Source of the DNA: Daucus carota subsp. sativus
Taxonomy: Eukaryota > Streptophyta > Magnoliopsida > Apiales > Apiaceae
DNA length: 64,000 bases
Assembly: GCF_001625215.2 (NCBI RefSeq)
Contig: NC_030383.2
Location: 53,750,380-53,814,379 of the forward strand
Reading direction: 5' to 3'
The notes below the pieces were generated by a model that worked only from the letters and a program-made list of their open reading frames with translations, was not told the origin of the DNA and did no database searches. The position numbers were made by a program, and so were the translations under genes. Positions 13,201 to 23,037 of the stretch are shown in pieces (within the stretch, counting starts at the first letter, position 1; each line of letters opens with the position of its first letter).

Positions 13201-13213
13201 GAATTGCAGACAT
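4227..13213 (-). CDS. PITH-domain protein (TXNL1 C-terminal-like), 8 exons
   Basis: Minus-strand exons in order: 13213-13190, 13115-13029, 7288-7165, 6050-6002, 5899-5842, 5748-5702, 5604-5527, 4275-4227. All junctions are GT..AG and the joined 516-bp frame is open, giving 171 aa. The start MSAIQRSQ leads into [17 protein letters not shown]. Exon 3 encodes [21 protein letters not shown]; later exons carry [38 protein letters not shown] and [20 protein letters not shown]. These are hallmarks of the PITH fold, the proteasome-binding domain found at the C terminus of thioredoxin-like protein 1. Here it stands alone, as in a roughly 176-aa Arabidopsis protein I recall as At3g04780. It is probably cytosolic and its biochemical role is not established. 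Intron 2 (7289-13028) is unusually long and holds several repeats. A non-LTR insertion begins 132 bp upstream of the start codon. Confidence 0.93.
4557..5019. mobile_element. Stowaway-like MITE containing a nested Stowaway
   Basis: The outer element has a diverged CTCCCTCCGTCCC-type TIR at 4557, its complement ending at 5019, and TA at 4555-4556 and 5020-5021. The subterminal cattttaactgatgtttgac matches the element at 1-233. It lies in the last intron of the PITH gene and is interrupted by the element at 4688-4907. Confidence 0.8.
4688..4907. mobile_element. Inner Stowaway MITE nested in the 4557-5019 element
   Basis: It begins CTCCCTCCGTCCC at 4688 and ends with GGGACGGAGGTAG at 4907, with TA on each side (4686-4687, 4908-4909). 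Subterminal attttatatgacc pairs with the tcatataaagt end. It belongs to a different subfamily from its host element, so it inserted later. Confidence 0.8.
7750..8160. other. GC-richer, coding-like island inside PITH intron 2
   Basis: This stretch is clearly richer in G and C than its surroundings. Plus-strand frames give coding-like runs (for example [20 protein letters not shown], then [19 protein letters not shown] in another frame) broken by stops and shifts. It could be a decayed gene fragment, possibly captured by a transposon, since a minisatellite abuts it. I do not recognise the family. Its longest intact frame, 75 aa, is unlikely to be a gene by itself. Confidence 0.35.
8161..8375. 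repeat. Minisatellite, about 27-29-bp unit, 6-7 copies
   Basis: Tandem variants of cataattgagggcgttaattgtgcct follow one another, degrading towards the right into cttaattaagggcgttaat. It lies in PITH intron 2 directly after the GC-rich island. Array length should vary between individuals. Confidence 0.8.
9964..10285. mobile_element. hAT-type MITE, 322 bp, perfect 8-bp TSD
   Basis: Terminal inverted repeats CAGGGACGGAT and ATCCGTCCCTG bound an AT-rich core with ggggcagttgcccccac near the left end and tgcccccactt near the right. The 8-mer ATTGCGTA occurs at 9956-9963 and 10286-10293. TIR and TSD length are typical of hAT elements. It lies inside PITH intron 2 and has no coding capacity. Confidence 0.9.
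10738..10868. repeat. Microsatellite cluster: (AATC)n followed by CT-rich tract
   Basis: About five AATC units are followed by roughly 100 bases of C/T on the plus strand (ccctccctctccc, then ctctctctct). It lies in PITH intron 2. On the PITH transcript strand it is a purine tract. The open frame that crosses it is low complexity. Confidence 0.85.
11821..12706. mobile_element. Probable TIR element with an internal tandem duplication
   Basis: The left end (GGCCCCCATTAGCACAAAT) and the complement of the right end (GGGCCCAGTAACACAAAT) match imperfectly, followed on both sides by taatgccc and ggcc..atatcatt blocks. Internally, a unit of about 145 bp (ggaaccagtttaataaagta...) is tandemly duplicated at about 12088-12231 and 12232-12377. 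aaacgctac/gtagcgttt palindromes recur near both ends. I could not find a convincing TSD, so the class is open; Mutator-like is plausible. It lies in PITH intron 2. Confidence 0.5.
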
Positions 13214-13345
13214 GGTTTTGCGGGTGTTTATACATACAAATCGGAGCCCGAGAGGACTATGGGAAGAGTAAATAGAGAGAACACCGAGTATTTTCTCTGC
13301 AATTGTAAAATCAGGATTATAAGTTTATTTAAATGGCACAAATAT

Positions 13346-14031
13346 AGGGTTTGCAGTTTTGAGAGTCGACTCCAAGTTCTAATCCCCACTTCTCCGCTCT
13401 TCATCTTTCATCCCCTCTGATTAATCATCTTCGTTCTTCCATCTTCTCTCCTATTTCTTAGTTTTATCAATAAAACCAAGATCTAATCCTTTTGGGTGAG
13501 TTCTTGTTGAGTACCTTGTCATCAAGGTCGTGCCCATCTTTTTGGGATGTTTGTGTCTGTTTTGACGTTTCTGTGTGTTTTGTTATGGGTCTCGGTAATG
13601 TTTCTAAGAAGGAGTTACATGATAGTTTGGGTAATCCGTGAGGCTTGTATTAGATATGGCACGGTGGTGAATATCGTAAGAGCTCACCTTTCACGACATA
13701 AAATTGTTCATCTTTTGGGATCATTTGTTGATCCAATATCGGTTGATGTAACTGATAATTCTGAACATTGGGCTACAGATGCTGCTTATGTGAAGGTCAA
13801 TTGTGATGCTACTATGTTCACAACTGATATAGGTTGGATTGTTCGAGATTTGATTGTAATACTTTTTAGTATAAAGAATTTAAATATTCTATCTGTTAAA
13901 CGATCTGAAAACAAAGCGGCTATATGTTTAGCTCGTTTTTTGTTTCTTAATCAGGTTGTAATTGACAGTTCGAGGGTTTGTCTCGGCTGTGTTTCAGTTA
14001 TCTATTAAAAATTTTTGCTTTTCGTCAAAAA
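13346..14031 (+). mobile_element. 5'-truncated non-LTR retroelement (LINE) insertion with 15-bp TSD
   Basis: The 15-mer AAATGGCACAAATAT occurs at 13331-13345 and 14032-14046. Between them is a plus-strand sequence ending in ttgcttttcgtc plus an A run, the usual 3' end of plant LINEs. An open stretch (13547-14008, 153 codons) contains YVKVNCDATMF and GWIVRD followed by VKRSENKAAICLARF. These match the pattern of RNase H-like domains at the C-terminal end of plant LINE-derived ORFs, with the middle lost. It is a dead copy. Its left edge lies 132 bp upstream of the PITH start codon, so the original promoter may now continue beyond 14046. Confidence 0.85.
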
Positions 14032-14074
14032 AAATGGCACAAATATTATTATAATTTTGAATCTTTATTTAAAC

Positions 14075-14110
14075 TAGTTGAGAAAACGCGCGTTGCGGCG
14101 GCCTATAAAA
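14075..14110. mobile_element. Helitron-like terminus candidate
   Basis: aaactagttgagaaaacgcg followed by a GC-rich short palindromic stretch (cgcgcgttgcg) in otherwise AT-rich DNA resembles the CTAG-plus-hairpin 3' end of plant Helitrons read from the minus strand. No matching 5' end was identified. It borders the left arm of the 14.16-18.07 kb inverted repeat. Confidence 0.35.
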
Positions 14111-14159
14111 ATTATATTAATGATTCAATATTAATATTTGTAGAATAAAAACAAACAGA

Positions 14160-14370
14160 TAATGCATGAATAATTTTTTCCTATATACAAAATGAATCAT
14201 ATAAAAATTAACAACAACAAACATGTCCGATGAACAAAACAAATATTATAAAAGAATAACCAACAAACATGCATCACTAATAGTTAATTTATTGATATCA
14301 TCCATCAATATCATGTCAAGACTGTATTCTTTTCCCTGTGTTTGGATATGTCGACTCATATCGAGGGAGA
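14160..14370. repeat. Left arm of a long-range inverted repeat (pairs with 17865-18065)
   Basis: The run through aatcatataaaaattaacaa and caaacatgtccgatgaacaa occurs inverted near 17965-18050. Further blocks (ttaatttatt, ccatcaatatcatgt, gtcgactc) also match in inverted order. The spacing is about 3.5 kb. It could mark the ends of one large, decayed element that was later invaded by others. The 62-aa frame here is not a gene. Confidence 0.6.
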
Positions 14371-14430
14371 GGAAATTGTGTTTAAATGATCCAAAATCCT
14401 ACAATCTATAAGGGTATTTATAGGTGCAGA

Positions 14431-15108
14431 GAGACTTGTGTGATACTCTTTCCCATAATTAAATAATCTGAAACAAAATCATATTAAAACTTTCAAGCTA
14501 TTATCTTCCATAAATAATCTGATACAAAATCAGAGAGACTTGTGTGCTACTCTTTCTCATAATTAAATAATCTGAAACAAAATCATATTAAAACTTTTAA
14601 GCTACTATATTCCATAAATAATCTGATACAAAATCATATTCTGAAACTTGCTTCTAATATACACGAAACTAAAAAAGGTAGTTCTAATTTTTGATATTTT
14701 TCATCCAAAAATTCCAGAAAATTAGAAAAATAGAACAGAGCGATGTGAGAAGCGCCACCTACACGCCCTCGCTTCTCCTTTATATAAATTAAAATTAATT
14801 AAAACTTTCAAGCTATTATATTCCATAAATAATCTGATACAAAATCAGAGAGACTTGTGTGCTACTCTTTCCCATAATTAAATAATCTGAAACAAAATCA
14901 TATTAAAACTTTTAAGCTACTATATTCCATAAATAATCTGATACAAAATCATATTCTGAAACTTGCTTCTAATATACCCGAAACCAAAAAAGGTAGTTTT
15001 AATTTTTGATATTTTTCATCCAAAAATTTCAGAAAAATAGAAAAATAGAACAGAGCGATGTGAGAGGCGCCACCTACACGCCCCACGCTTCTCCTTTATA
15101 TAAGTATA
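14431..15108. repeat. Two-copy tandem repeat, about 310-bp unit, with sub-repeats
   Basis: Blocks such as cataattaaataatctgaaac, cttccataaataatctgat and catccaaaaattccagaaa appear in the same order at about 14480-14789 and 14800-15108. Each unit ends in gaacagagcgatgtgaga..gcgccacctacacgccc..gcttctcctttatata. The first part contains a smaller internal duplication. An inverted relative of the unit's end lies at about 15615-15700. Confidence 0.75.
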
Positions 15109-15186
15109 TTGATTAACATCGGGATTCGGTTCAAATTATCAATCAATCAATATACTTGTATAACAGAGAAGCCATCTAATATACTT

Positions 15187-15614
15187 ATGAGTAAAGTGCA
15201 TTTTGAGTATTCCTACTTTACTCATGACACCATTTGTAATACTGTAATTCAAAATCGAGTGCAATATCAATCTTTGTATTTCATTACACTTTGTTGTATT
15301 CCGTTAATCTGGGTTAACTCCGTTAGTAATTTAAGGAGTAAAGTGCACTTTGTGTACTCACACTTAACTCAAAAAACATCGCTTGCAATGTTGTGGTTGA
15401 AAATTTACAGCAAAATGCGAGTACACAAAATCCACTTCAAGTAAAGTGAGAGTAGACAAATTGCACTTTACTCTCTAAATTATTAACGGAGTTAAGCCAA
15501 ATTAACGGAATGCAACAAAATGTAATGAAATACAAAATTGATATTGCAAGTGCTCGATTTTGAATTACAGTATTGCAAGTGGTGTCTTGAGTAAAGTGCG
15601 AGTACAAAAAGTGA
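15187..15614. mobile_element. Long-hairpin (foldback) element, arms about 165 bp
   Basis: 15190-15358 and 15440-15612 are inverted copies. gagtaaagtgca..actttactca, gtaatactgtaattcaaaat, atttcattaca and ggttaactccgtta-type blocks occur in order on one side and complemented on the other, leaving a short loop near 15360-15440. If transcribed it would fold into a long near-perfect duplex, a typical source of small RNAs. The 111-aa frame across the left arm is not a gene. Confidence 0.75.
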
Positions 15615-15699
15615 GGAGAAGCGAGGGGTGTGCTTCTTAGATAGCTCCGTTCTATTTTTCTAATTTTCTAGATTTTTTGGATGAAAAATAGCAAAAATA

Positions 15700-17160
15700 A
15701 AAACTATTTTTTTAGTTTACGATATATTGGAAGCAAGTTTCAGAACTGCATTTTTTAAAATATCAAAAATAAAATCTACTTACCTTTTTTAGTATCAAAA
15801 TTATTGGAAGAAAGTCTCAAATTATGTTTTAATTTTAAAAATATCAAAAATAAAAATTATTTTTGTAGTTTCGGATATATTCCATAGTTACGGCGCATCC
15901 GATAACTACTTTGACTAGCTGCTGTTGTGTAACTAAAATTCAAGCATTTATTTATTAGTTCATCTTCCTTCATTTTATGCTAATTCCGAACTTTTTCTAA
16001 AAAAAGATGTCCACGAATACTCCCACGAATATGTGTACAAGTTGATGCTCCTCCAATATATGTTTGCAAATGACAAGCATAGTCACATTGTTATGCTTAG
16101 GTAGGGTATCCGTTTGATGACGTTTGTGGGGATGAGTTATTTTGTAAACAATCTTTACTTTAATTTTGGGATCATCTAAGAATTTTTGCAAGGTTGTTGA
16201 GTATGTAAAATGATAAGGTAATTCTCAATCATATTTAAACCAAGGTGCTCTTAAGAACCTAATTTTATGTAAGTACTTGTAACTTCTCACTCTAATTGCC
16301 TCACAATCATGCACAATCAGTATTTCATCACCATTTTTCAAAACAAATTTTTTCACATAGGGTCTTGTTATCAGCAGTACCTTTATCTTCAAGATAATGT
16401 TTTAAAGTTCTATCATATGAACACTTAAACAGGAGTCTATATCAATGTTGACATCGTTAAGCGGATATTCATGTTTTGCGATGCCAATTTGCAAAACAGG
16501 AAAATGAAGTGGTTTGATACTAAAAATACCACCAAATTTATGATTCAGATAAAGATAATCTAGCTTCTAGACGGGGAAGACTTCATTAGCATCATAAAAC
16601 TTGTCAACTTTTGAGATTTGAGAAGATGATGTTTCGGTTTCTGAGATTTTAGAAGAGAAGTTTCCGTTTTGGGGAGGTTGGCACTGGGAAGTGTTTACAA
16701 AAGTCTTTTTTGAACATCAAAATCTTTCACTGATAAGTCATGTCCACTATGATTCGAATGTTCAATACCAAAATGATAACACAGAAAATAAGATATTAAT
16801 ATTTAGACTATATAATTTTTTATCGTATCATAACATTTTTTACCAGTTTTACAACATATCTTTACCGCTGCATAACATTTTTTTACCTTTCACAACATTA
16901 TCTAAGATACTATTAGTGTTAAGTTTTTTCACAAATCTAGTACTGTACTTTACTCAGAAAACTATAGCAAGAATAGTTATCATATATTATTCTTTCACTT
17001 AGAAAACTAGTGCAACAATAGTTATTTTGCCCTTAATATAAACATAAACAGTTTTTTGTGCATATTTATCTTCTCCATCTAATATAATAATGAGTCACAC
17101 TATGCTAGATGCTTTGAATGGCGATAAAGATGATTGGCTTATAAGAGTATGAGTTTATCG
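15700..17160. other. AT-rich spacer inside the 14.1-18.1 kb repeat complex
   Basis: Repeated aaaaatcaaaaataaaa-like strings and short frames are present, but nothing with splice support or recognisable protein similarity. It may be the interior of the element whose ends are the inverted arms at 14160-14370 and 17865-18065. Confidence 0.4.
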
Positions 17161-17171
17161 AATGTGGGAGT

Positions 17172-17864
17172 TAGGGGTGAGCATTCGGTTAACCGAAACC
17201 GAAACCGAACTGAGCAAAAATTACCTACCAAAAACCGAACCGAAATTTTTTCGGTTTATAACCGAAACCAAAATTATTGTTTCGGTAATAACCGAAAACC
17301 GAAATTAAAAACCGAAATTCAAGACCAGTAACTAGTACATGTGAGTGTTGCTGTGTTCAGTGGTATCAACTCTGAGCCAAAAACGTAAAGCAATACAGAT
17401 GAAAACCCAGATAACAGAAACTTAAAAAATGAAACACAGGAAGGCTAAAAAGCGCAGACCTGAAATGAAATTGCAGCGCTCTTGAGTTGGGATTTGAACG
17501 GGACGTTTTCTAACTTTAGGAGCACACATCGGAAGTGTATATATTAGGTCCTGGGATTCTCAAAAACTCCAGAGAAGAAGATTTTAGAGTAATATAGTTT
17601 TGTTATCGAATTGCTGGAAACTTGCCGTGTAAATAAGTAATATATGTATTATTGATATTATTAAATATTATTAAATATTGAAAATTCGGTTAACCGTTCG
17701 GTTTTCGGTTAACCGACGGTTAAAAACCGAATAACCGAAAAACCGAATTGTAGAATTTTCGCTACCGAAAACCGAACCGAAATTTATAATTCGGTTAACC
17801 GAACCGAAAAAATTTCGGTTATTCGGTCCGGTTTTCGGTTAACCGAACCGAATGCTCACCCCTA
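17172..17864. mobile_element. hAT-type MITE rich in ACCGAA motifs, 693 bp, perfect 8-bp TSD
   Basis: The ends are TAGGGGTGAGCATTCGGTTA and its inverted copy, flanked by GTGGGAGT at 17164-17171 and 17865-17872. About 160 bp at each end consists of repeated ACCGAA/TTCGGT units and ttcggttaaccgaa palindromes, probably transposase-binding or fold-back sequence. The core is unrelated single-copy-looking DNA without a usable ORF. It inserted next to the right arm of the long inverted repeat. Confidence 0.92.
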
Positions 17865-17872
17865 GTGGGAGT

Positions 17873-18070
17873 CGACAAATCTGAATACGAGAGAAAAAAT
17901 ATATAATCTTAACATGATATTGGTGGAAGAAAATAAATTAACTTTTGGTGATATATGTTTGTTGGTTATTCTTTTATAATATTTGTTTTGTTCATCGGAC
18001 ATGTTTGTTCTTGTTAATTTTTATATGATTTACTTTGTATACAGAAAAATATTATTAATGCAATATTTCA
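17873..18070. repeat. Right arm of the long-range inverted repeat
   Basis: It contains, inverted, the blocks listed for 14160-14370, including ttgttcatcggacatgtttg and ttaatttttatatgatt. The outer end (tctgttttctc) also echoes gagaaaac at the left arm's outer edge. The hAT MITE at 17172-17864 abuts its inner end. Confidence 0.6.
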
Positions 18071-18397
18071 ACAATATCTGTTTTCTCGGTTCAAGCACCT
18101 TTTAAGTGAAGACTGTTTATACAGTATTAAAAAATAAAGGTTGTTGCAAGCAAATGTAGTTATAGACGGCTATCTTATAAGTGTAATCAAAATAGATACT
18201 TATTATTTAAATATAATGATTATAAATACTTAATATTTCTAATATAATAAATAAACTATCGGTTGATAATTTTATCATTAATGTAACACAAGCGTATAAT
18301 GGATATTCCATCGTTATTTTGACTTATTTTGTCATTAATGTATATAAGTAGGTAATTTTGGCATTTATTTTTTAATTTGTTTTGATATTTTTGATTT

Positions 18398-18956
18398 GGG
18401 TTATATATCAAACCAGCCACCCATTACGTCAAAATATCTCATTTTACCCACCCATCTCATTGGGGACTCGTTTAAGCCACTATAAACAAAATATATATCA
18501 TTTTACCCATATCACTATTCATACTTTTTTGCTTAATCATTTATAAAAAATTAACCGTTTATTTTTTTACTACAAAACCACTTCGAGTACCTTCATGATT
18601 ATCTCTAGTATTTATCAAAATTATTTGGGAATTAATAAAGCAACATAGCTATTATTTAATAAAAAAATTAGTTATAGATAGATATTTATGTGATCACCTT
18701 AACTATGTTGTTTTATTAATTTCCAAATTATTTTGATAAATACTATAGTCAATTATGAATGTACTCGAAGTTGTTTTGTAATAAAAAAATAAATAGTTGA
18801 TTTTTTGATAAATGAACAAGTAAAAAGGTATGAATAGTGATGTCGGTAAAAATGATATATATTTGATTAATAGTGGTTTAAACGAGTCCCCGATGAGATT
18901 GGTGGGTAAAATGAGATATTTTGACGGAATGAGTGGCCAGTTTGATATATAACCTT
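18398..18956. mobile_element. Foldback Mutator-like MITE, 559 bp, 9-bp TSD
   Basis: The arms pair over most of their length. ggttatatatcaaac at the left matches tttgatatataacc at the right; then attttacccaccc, actcgtttaa and acttcgagtac have complements in order. TTTTGATTT occurs at 18389-18397 and 18957-18965, though AT-rich flanks make the exact edges uncertain by a base or two. Non-coding. Confidence 0.75.
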
Positions 18957-19560
18957 TTTTGATTTTATTTATGGGAGAATTAAATATTTTGTTTTTTTAT
19001 ATTTTTCGATTTGAATAGGAAACATTTTTTTTAGGAATGGGTTAACCAAACAAACGAACCTCATTTTGCTTATAATATTAGAGTAAATAGATATATAATA
19101 GAAACCCCAGCTATAAAAAATAGTTAGTTAAAAAATAAGTTGACATATCAAAAATAAAAAATATAAATAATCTCATGAAATTACACTACAATCAATCATA
19201 TCCTCGTAATTTTTGACCAAACTATTGTGGATAGTTATATTTATCGAACGAATACATATATAATAAATGTCACGTCATCAATTAGTATATTAAAATAATA
19301 CATTCATTTATAATAATTTCAAATAATCATATTAACAAAACAAAATATATTATAGATTTTAAATAATGCTTTAAAGGTTACCGATCATTATGGTCAACCC
19401 ATTACATGTGCTCAAAGATATATAATAAGAAATGTATATCTACTCGTAAATTAGAAGGATTTTAATATTTATATAAATAAATACAAATCAGCTTTATTAT
19501 TGGGAGGAGGAAAAATAAAGATAAAAATCAGAATGTAAGTCCGTCTGGCACAAAGTACAG
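18957..19560. other. AT-rich spacer without identifiable features
   Basis: Mostly A/T runs with no frame of note and no inverted repeats that I could recognise. Confidence 0.5.
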
Positions 19561-20005
19561 ACTTACTGAGCCACAAGTCATTTGGACATGTCATTTGGAC
19601 CTCAACTCAATCAATTGTGTTTGATATTTTGCTTCGGAGTTGGTCACTTGGGTCGCCAATTCACACATCTTAACAAAAATCTTAAAAAAATTGAGATTGC
19701 AAGAGATGAAACATTGGAGATGTATGATAAAAAAGACCCAATTAAGCGATGCTTATTTAACCTGCACCAGTTTCTTAGCTGTACGCCGAAGATGACTACT
19801 CTTACGCTTGGTAGCTTCTGCCTGGTAAAGTGAAAAATTCCATGAAGTTCTACTGTAATAATATAGGTATCCTTTTATCATATCACGTTCTAACACACAC
19901 ACACATGTAACATATTTAATCTCGTGTCATGTCTATAGTTTCTGGATCCAGAACAAACTATACTAGCAAGGCTTCCAACGATCATGGAGAAGATGAAAAC
20001 ACTTA

Positions 20006-20347
20006 GGTTGTGTTCACTTGGATTGGAGTGAATGGAATGGAGGGAGAATGAAATGAATTTTGTACTCAAAAATGGTGTTGATCAAAGAAAATGTATACAA
20101 TTTTCATTCATTCAATCATTCCATTCTTACTATTTTAACTAGAATTATATCCCACATGTTTTGGAAGGAATGCTCATTCCATCTCTCCATCATATTTTTT
20201 TACAATCTTTATCACAAAAAAATTTAACTCATTCATATTTAGTCACTATTAGGCATTAGCTCATACTTTCTTCTTTCTCCATAAAATTTCTATATAATTT
20301 TTCATTACATTCTCCCCTCATTCCATTCCATCCAAGTGAACACAGCC
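20006..20347. mobile_element. PIF/Harbinger (Tourist-like) MITE in an exon, TTA TSD
   Basis: Terminal inverted repeats GGTTGTGTTCACTTGGA and TCCAAGTGAACACAGCC are flanked by TTA at 20003-20005 and 20348-20350. Subterminal ggaatgg / ccattcc blocks also pair. Taking out the element and one TTA rejoins the F-box/FBD frame without loss, so the insertion is exonic. Confidence 0.92.
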
Positions 20348-20520
20348 TTATACTACACGATGTTAAATTTCATGATTTGTGTCATATATCCAATGTGCTG
20401 TGCCTCATCAAGAGTTCCCCTAACTTGCAAACCCTTAAGATATCAGTGGTAAGTATTACTAGTACTTATTGTATGAAGCACTAAAATGCTACGCTGGGCG
20501 ACAGCTAATATTATGTAGTA

Positions 20521-20779
20521 CTCCCTCCGTCCCAAAAAACGTTTCCCGTTTGTAATGTCGGCACTGTTCATAACATGAGACAAATTACTAATTTACGTCT
20601 AATCTATAAGATAAAATATAGTCATGAGTGATCTTGTTGGATTCATATTTATGTGTACTTTAATACGGTGAAGGTTTTATATTTAATACAAATATAAAAT
20701 TAAAGATATTAATGATCAAAACTGTGTATTGGCAAACGTGATAAGTACAAATGAGAAAAGTATTTAGGGACGGAGGGAG
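20521..20779. mobile_element. Stowaway MITE, TA TSD
   Basis: It starts CTCCCTCCGTCCC at 20521 and ends GGGACGGAGGGAG at 20779, a perfect 13-bp TIR, flanked by TA at 20519-20520 and 20780-20781. It lies in what was an intron of the F-box/FBD remnant. Confidence 0.92.
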
Positions 20780-21080
20780 TAGTAATCTTGTTCCTGTATA
20801 TAATATGTAGGAGCCTCCAAGGAGTCCTGCAGACTTTATAAAGCTGAGCAGTACCTGGAATCACCAGATTGCGGCAGGAAGCTTGTCCTAAACCAACTCC
20901 ATACCGTGGAAATAGGCAGGGCTGTGAGATCAAGGGCTAAGTTGCTTTTCCTAAATCTTTTGCAAGCATCTTCCCCCTCACTCCAGAGATTGTACTGGCA
21001 TCCTTAACGGCTAAGTTAGTTACTCTACCTAAATCTTATGCGCGGATGTCCCTTCACTTCAAAGGTTGTGCTGGCATCCT

Positions 21081-23037
21081 TTCACTTGCCAAAACACTGT
21101 CAACTATTTCATATGAATAGAATTTGACATTTTTTTCCTTTATTCTTCTTGAACCATAAAAATTATGCTTTACTTTAAGCCTGTGCAATTTTATGCTTCT
21201 GCTAATTATACAAATTAAACAGATATTTATCTTTGTTTGGATTTTGTTACAAGGCTACTTCTGAAGTCATAAATATGAGCCGGTCTACATAGGATCAAGT
21301 ATGCCAAATATGTAGCTTCATTTCATGTTTGATGAAATTACTAAATCAGTTTGTTTTTATTTGAATTTTACAGATTTTTGTGCATAAAAGAGTCAATTGT
21401 GGTAAAATGGAATATGATAGCACACTATGGCCTCAAGAGACTATCTCTTAATTGTTTAAGATATGGAGGATTCTCTCATACTTTCAAAACTTCATGCACT
21501 CTGTGATTTTACTTAGATTTTACAATCTCTTTTATTTTTATCGGGACATTTTGCTAATCTTCTTCACCTCTGGAACTCTTGGGCTCCCTTCTTTTCATAG
21601 TAGGGGTTGCATGCAAGTTTATAGATATAGTTTTTGTAGAATCTATGAACTCAAATTATGATTGGGATGTATTTATTCCAGTACATCAAGTCATCAACAG
21701 TTTGTATGATATTTTAGGTACTTTTTAAATTCAATTTTCGAAACTTGAAAAACAAAACTTGCCCTGAATTAAAATTCAGCCTTTTGCAAGTGTAAGACAT
21801 TAAATTTAAATTGAGATTTTTTTCAGGGAGCAAGGGATACATACATGTTGCCTCGCAGGGTTCCCCATGTCAGGTAGGGCATAATGCTGCAAGTTTATTA
21901 CATCTTAGATGAACACCTCACAAAGTTAATTAACCCTGCCCCTTTAATATATACTTGCTAAGACAATTTATATCTCTCCAAAAAAATCAAGTAGCTCCTT
22001 GCGGCTATTCTTATGTTCTGCAAATTGAATCTCATTGTTTGCATTATAGGCCTTATTTGTTACTTTTATCCAGAACAATTCCAACAAATAGTGCAAATTA
22101 TTTTTGTAGATGAACATCCTTAAGTTGGACAAGAACCAGTTATCATGTCAGATTCCTCATTTGCTATTTCTAGACCAAATTAAGGTGATACCAATTGTTT
22201 TAACGGGCCAGTTTTGCATTAGGCTATCATTATAAATTATTCTTATGCAGGTGATTGATTGATCTCATAAAGGCTGTAAAAACTGAAGCAAAGTTAGTGT
22301 AATTGTAAATTATTATTTTGGAGGGGAACTTTTGGTTCTGGTAAAGCTCAGATTAAATAATTATTTCATCGGATTAACATGCCATTATTCATAAGAAATT
22401 TAGCACTACTAGCTACTAGATAGAGCTCATACTCGATGGTTTTTGTTGCTCTTTTTTAAAATATAAGCAAGAAACTAGGGTGATGATGCTCGTGCAGAAT
22501 ATTTAGTTCATCGGGCTTAATTTTTTTAGAAAGAGATTAAAATTCAACGATGCTTGTACATAATTATATCTCATTTTGATTTATACTTTAAATTTAACCT
22601 GGGAGTTCTTTGACACAGTTTATTCCACCTATGCAGCCACAAAGCACACTTCTCCTCTTAACCCTTCATCTCTCCATATTTTACTCCTCTGACTCCCCCA
22701 TATTTGTTCGTCAACCTCTTTTCTCTTTAAAGCAAATTAGATCACTGTCGAGTTTCAGTTATTGTGATAGATATGTGCTCAAGAAATATGAGCTGTCTTC
22801 CATGTAGCTAGAATATAAAGTATGCCACACAGAGTTTGTAACCTGTCATGATGGATTCTAACTATTCCCTTAAAGTCTTAAACTACCAGAGTCCTTATTG
22901 TACTTGTACAGGTGGTGTCATCTGTATATCCATATAATTTATTTTGAGAGTGTTAAAGGGTTAGTAGAATGTATAGTGCTAATATACATTTTTATATTTT
23001 CTTTCCTTATATTTTTTTCAGAAAAGATATAAAGATA
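21081..23037. other. Spacer without identifiable genes
   Basis: Several frames of 60-70 codons exist but have no recognisable protein similarity or consistent splice context. Some of it could be degenerate sequence from the flanking pseudogenes. Confidence 0.4.

Larger units (their letters stand above)
19582..21080 (+). pseudogene. F-box/FBD/LRR-type gene remnant, interrupted by two MITEs
   Basis: A first coding block (19582-19824) includes FNLHQFLSCTPKMTTLTLGS and ends at a GT donor; an AG acceptor at 19937-19938 leads in phase to FLDPEQTILARLPTIMEKMK. That block is cut at 20005 by a PIF/Harbinger MITE and resumes at 20351 with HDLCHISNVLCLIKSSPNLQ, followed by a GTAAGT donor at 20449. A later block (about 20840-21000) reads QYLESPDCGRKLVLNQLHTV and LLQASSPSLQRLYWHP, the FBD signature of plant F-box/LRR proteins that recruit substrates to SCF ubiquitin ligases. 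The F-box itself is absent. Exon phases do not join cleanly before the FBD block, and its last 75 bp are imperfectly duplicated (about 20936-21007 and 21007-21080). It is best read as a 5'-truncated pseudogene. Confidence 0.75.

Noticed and set aside
15109..15444. 111-codon plus-strand frame
   Set aside because: It runs through the left arm and loop of the foldback element; open by chance.
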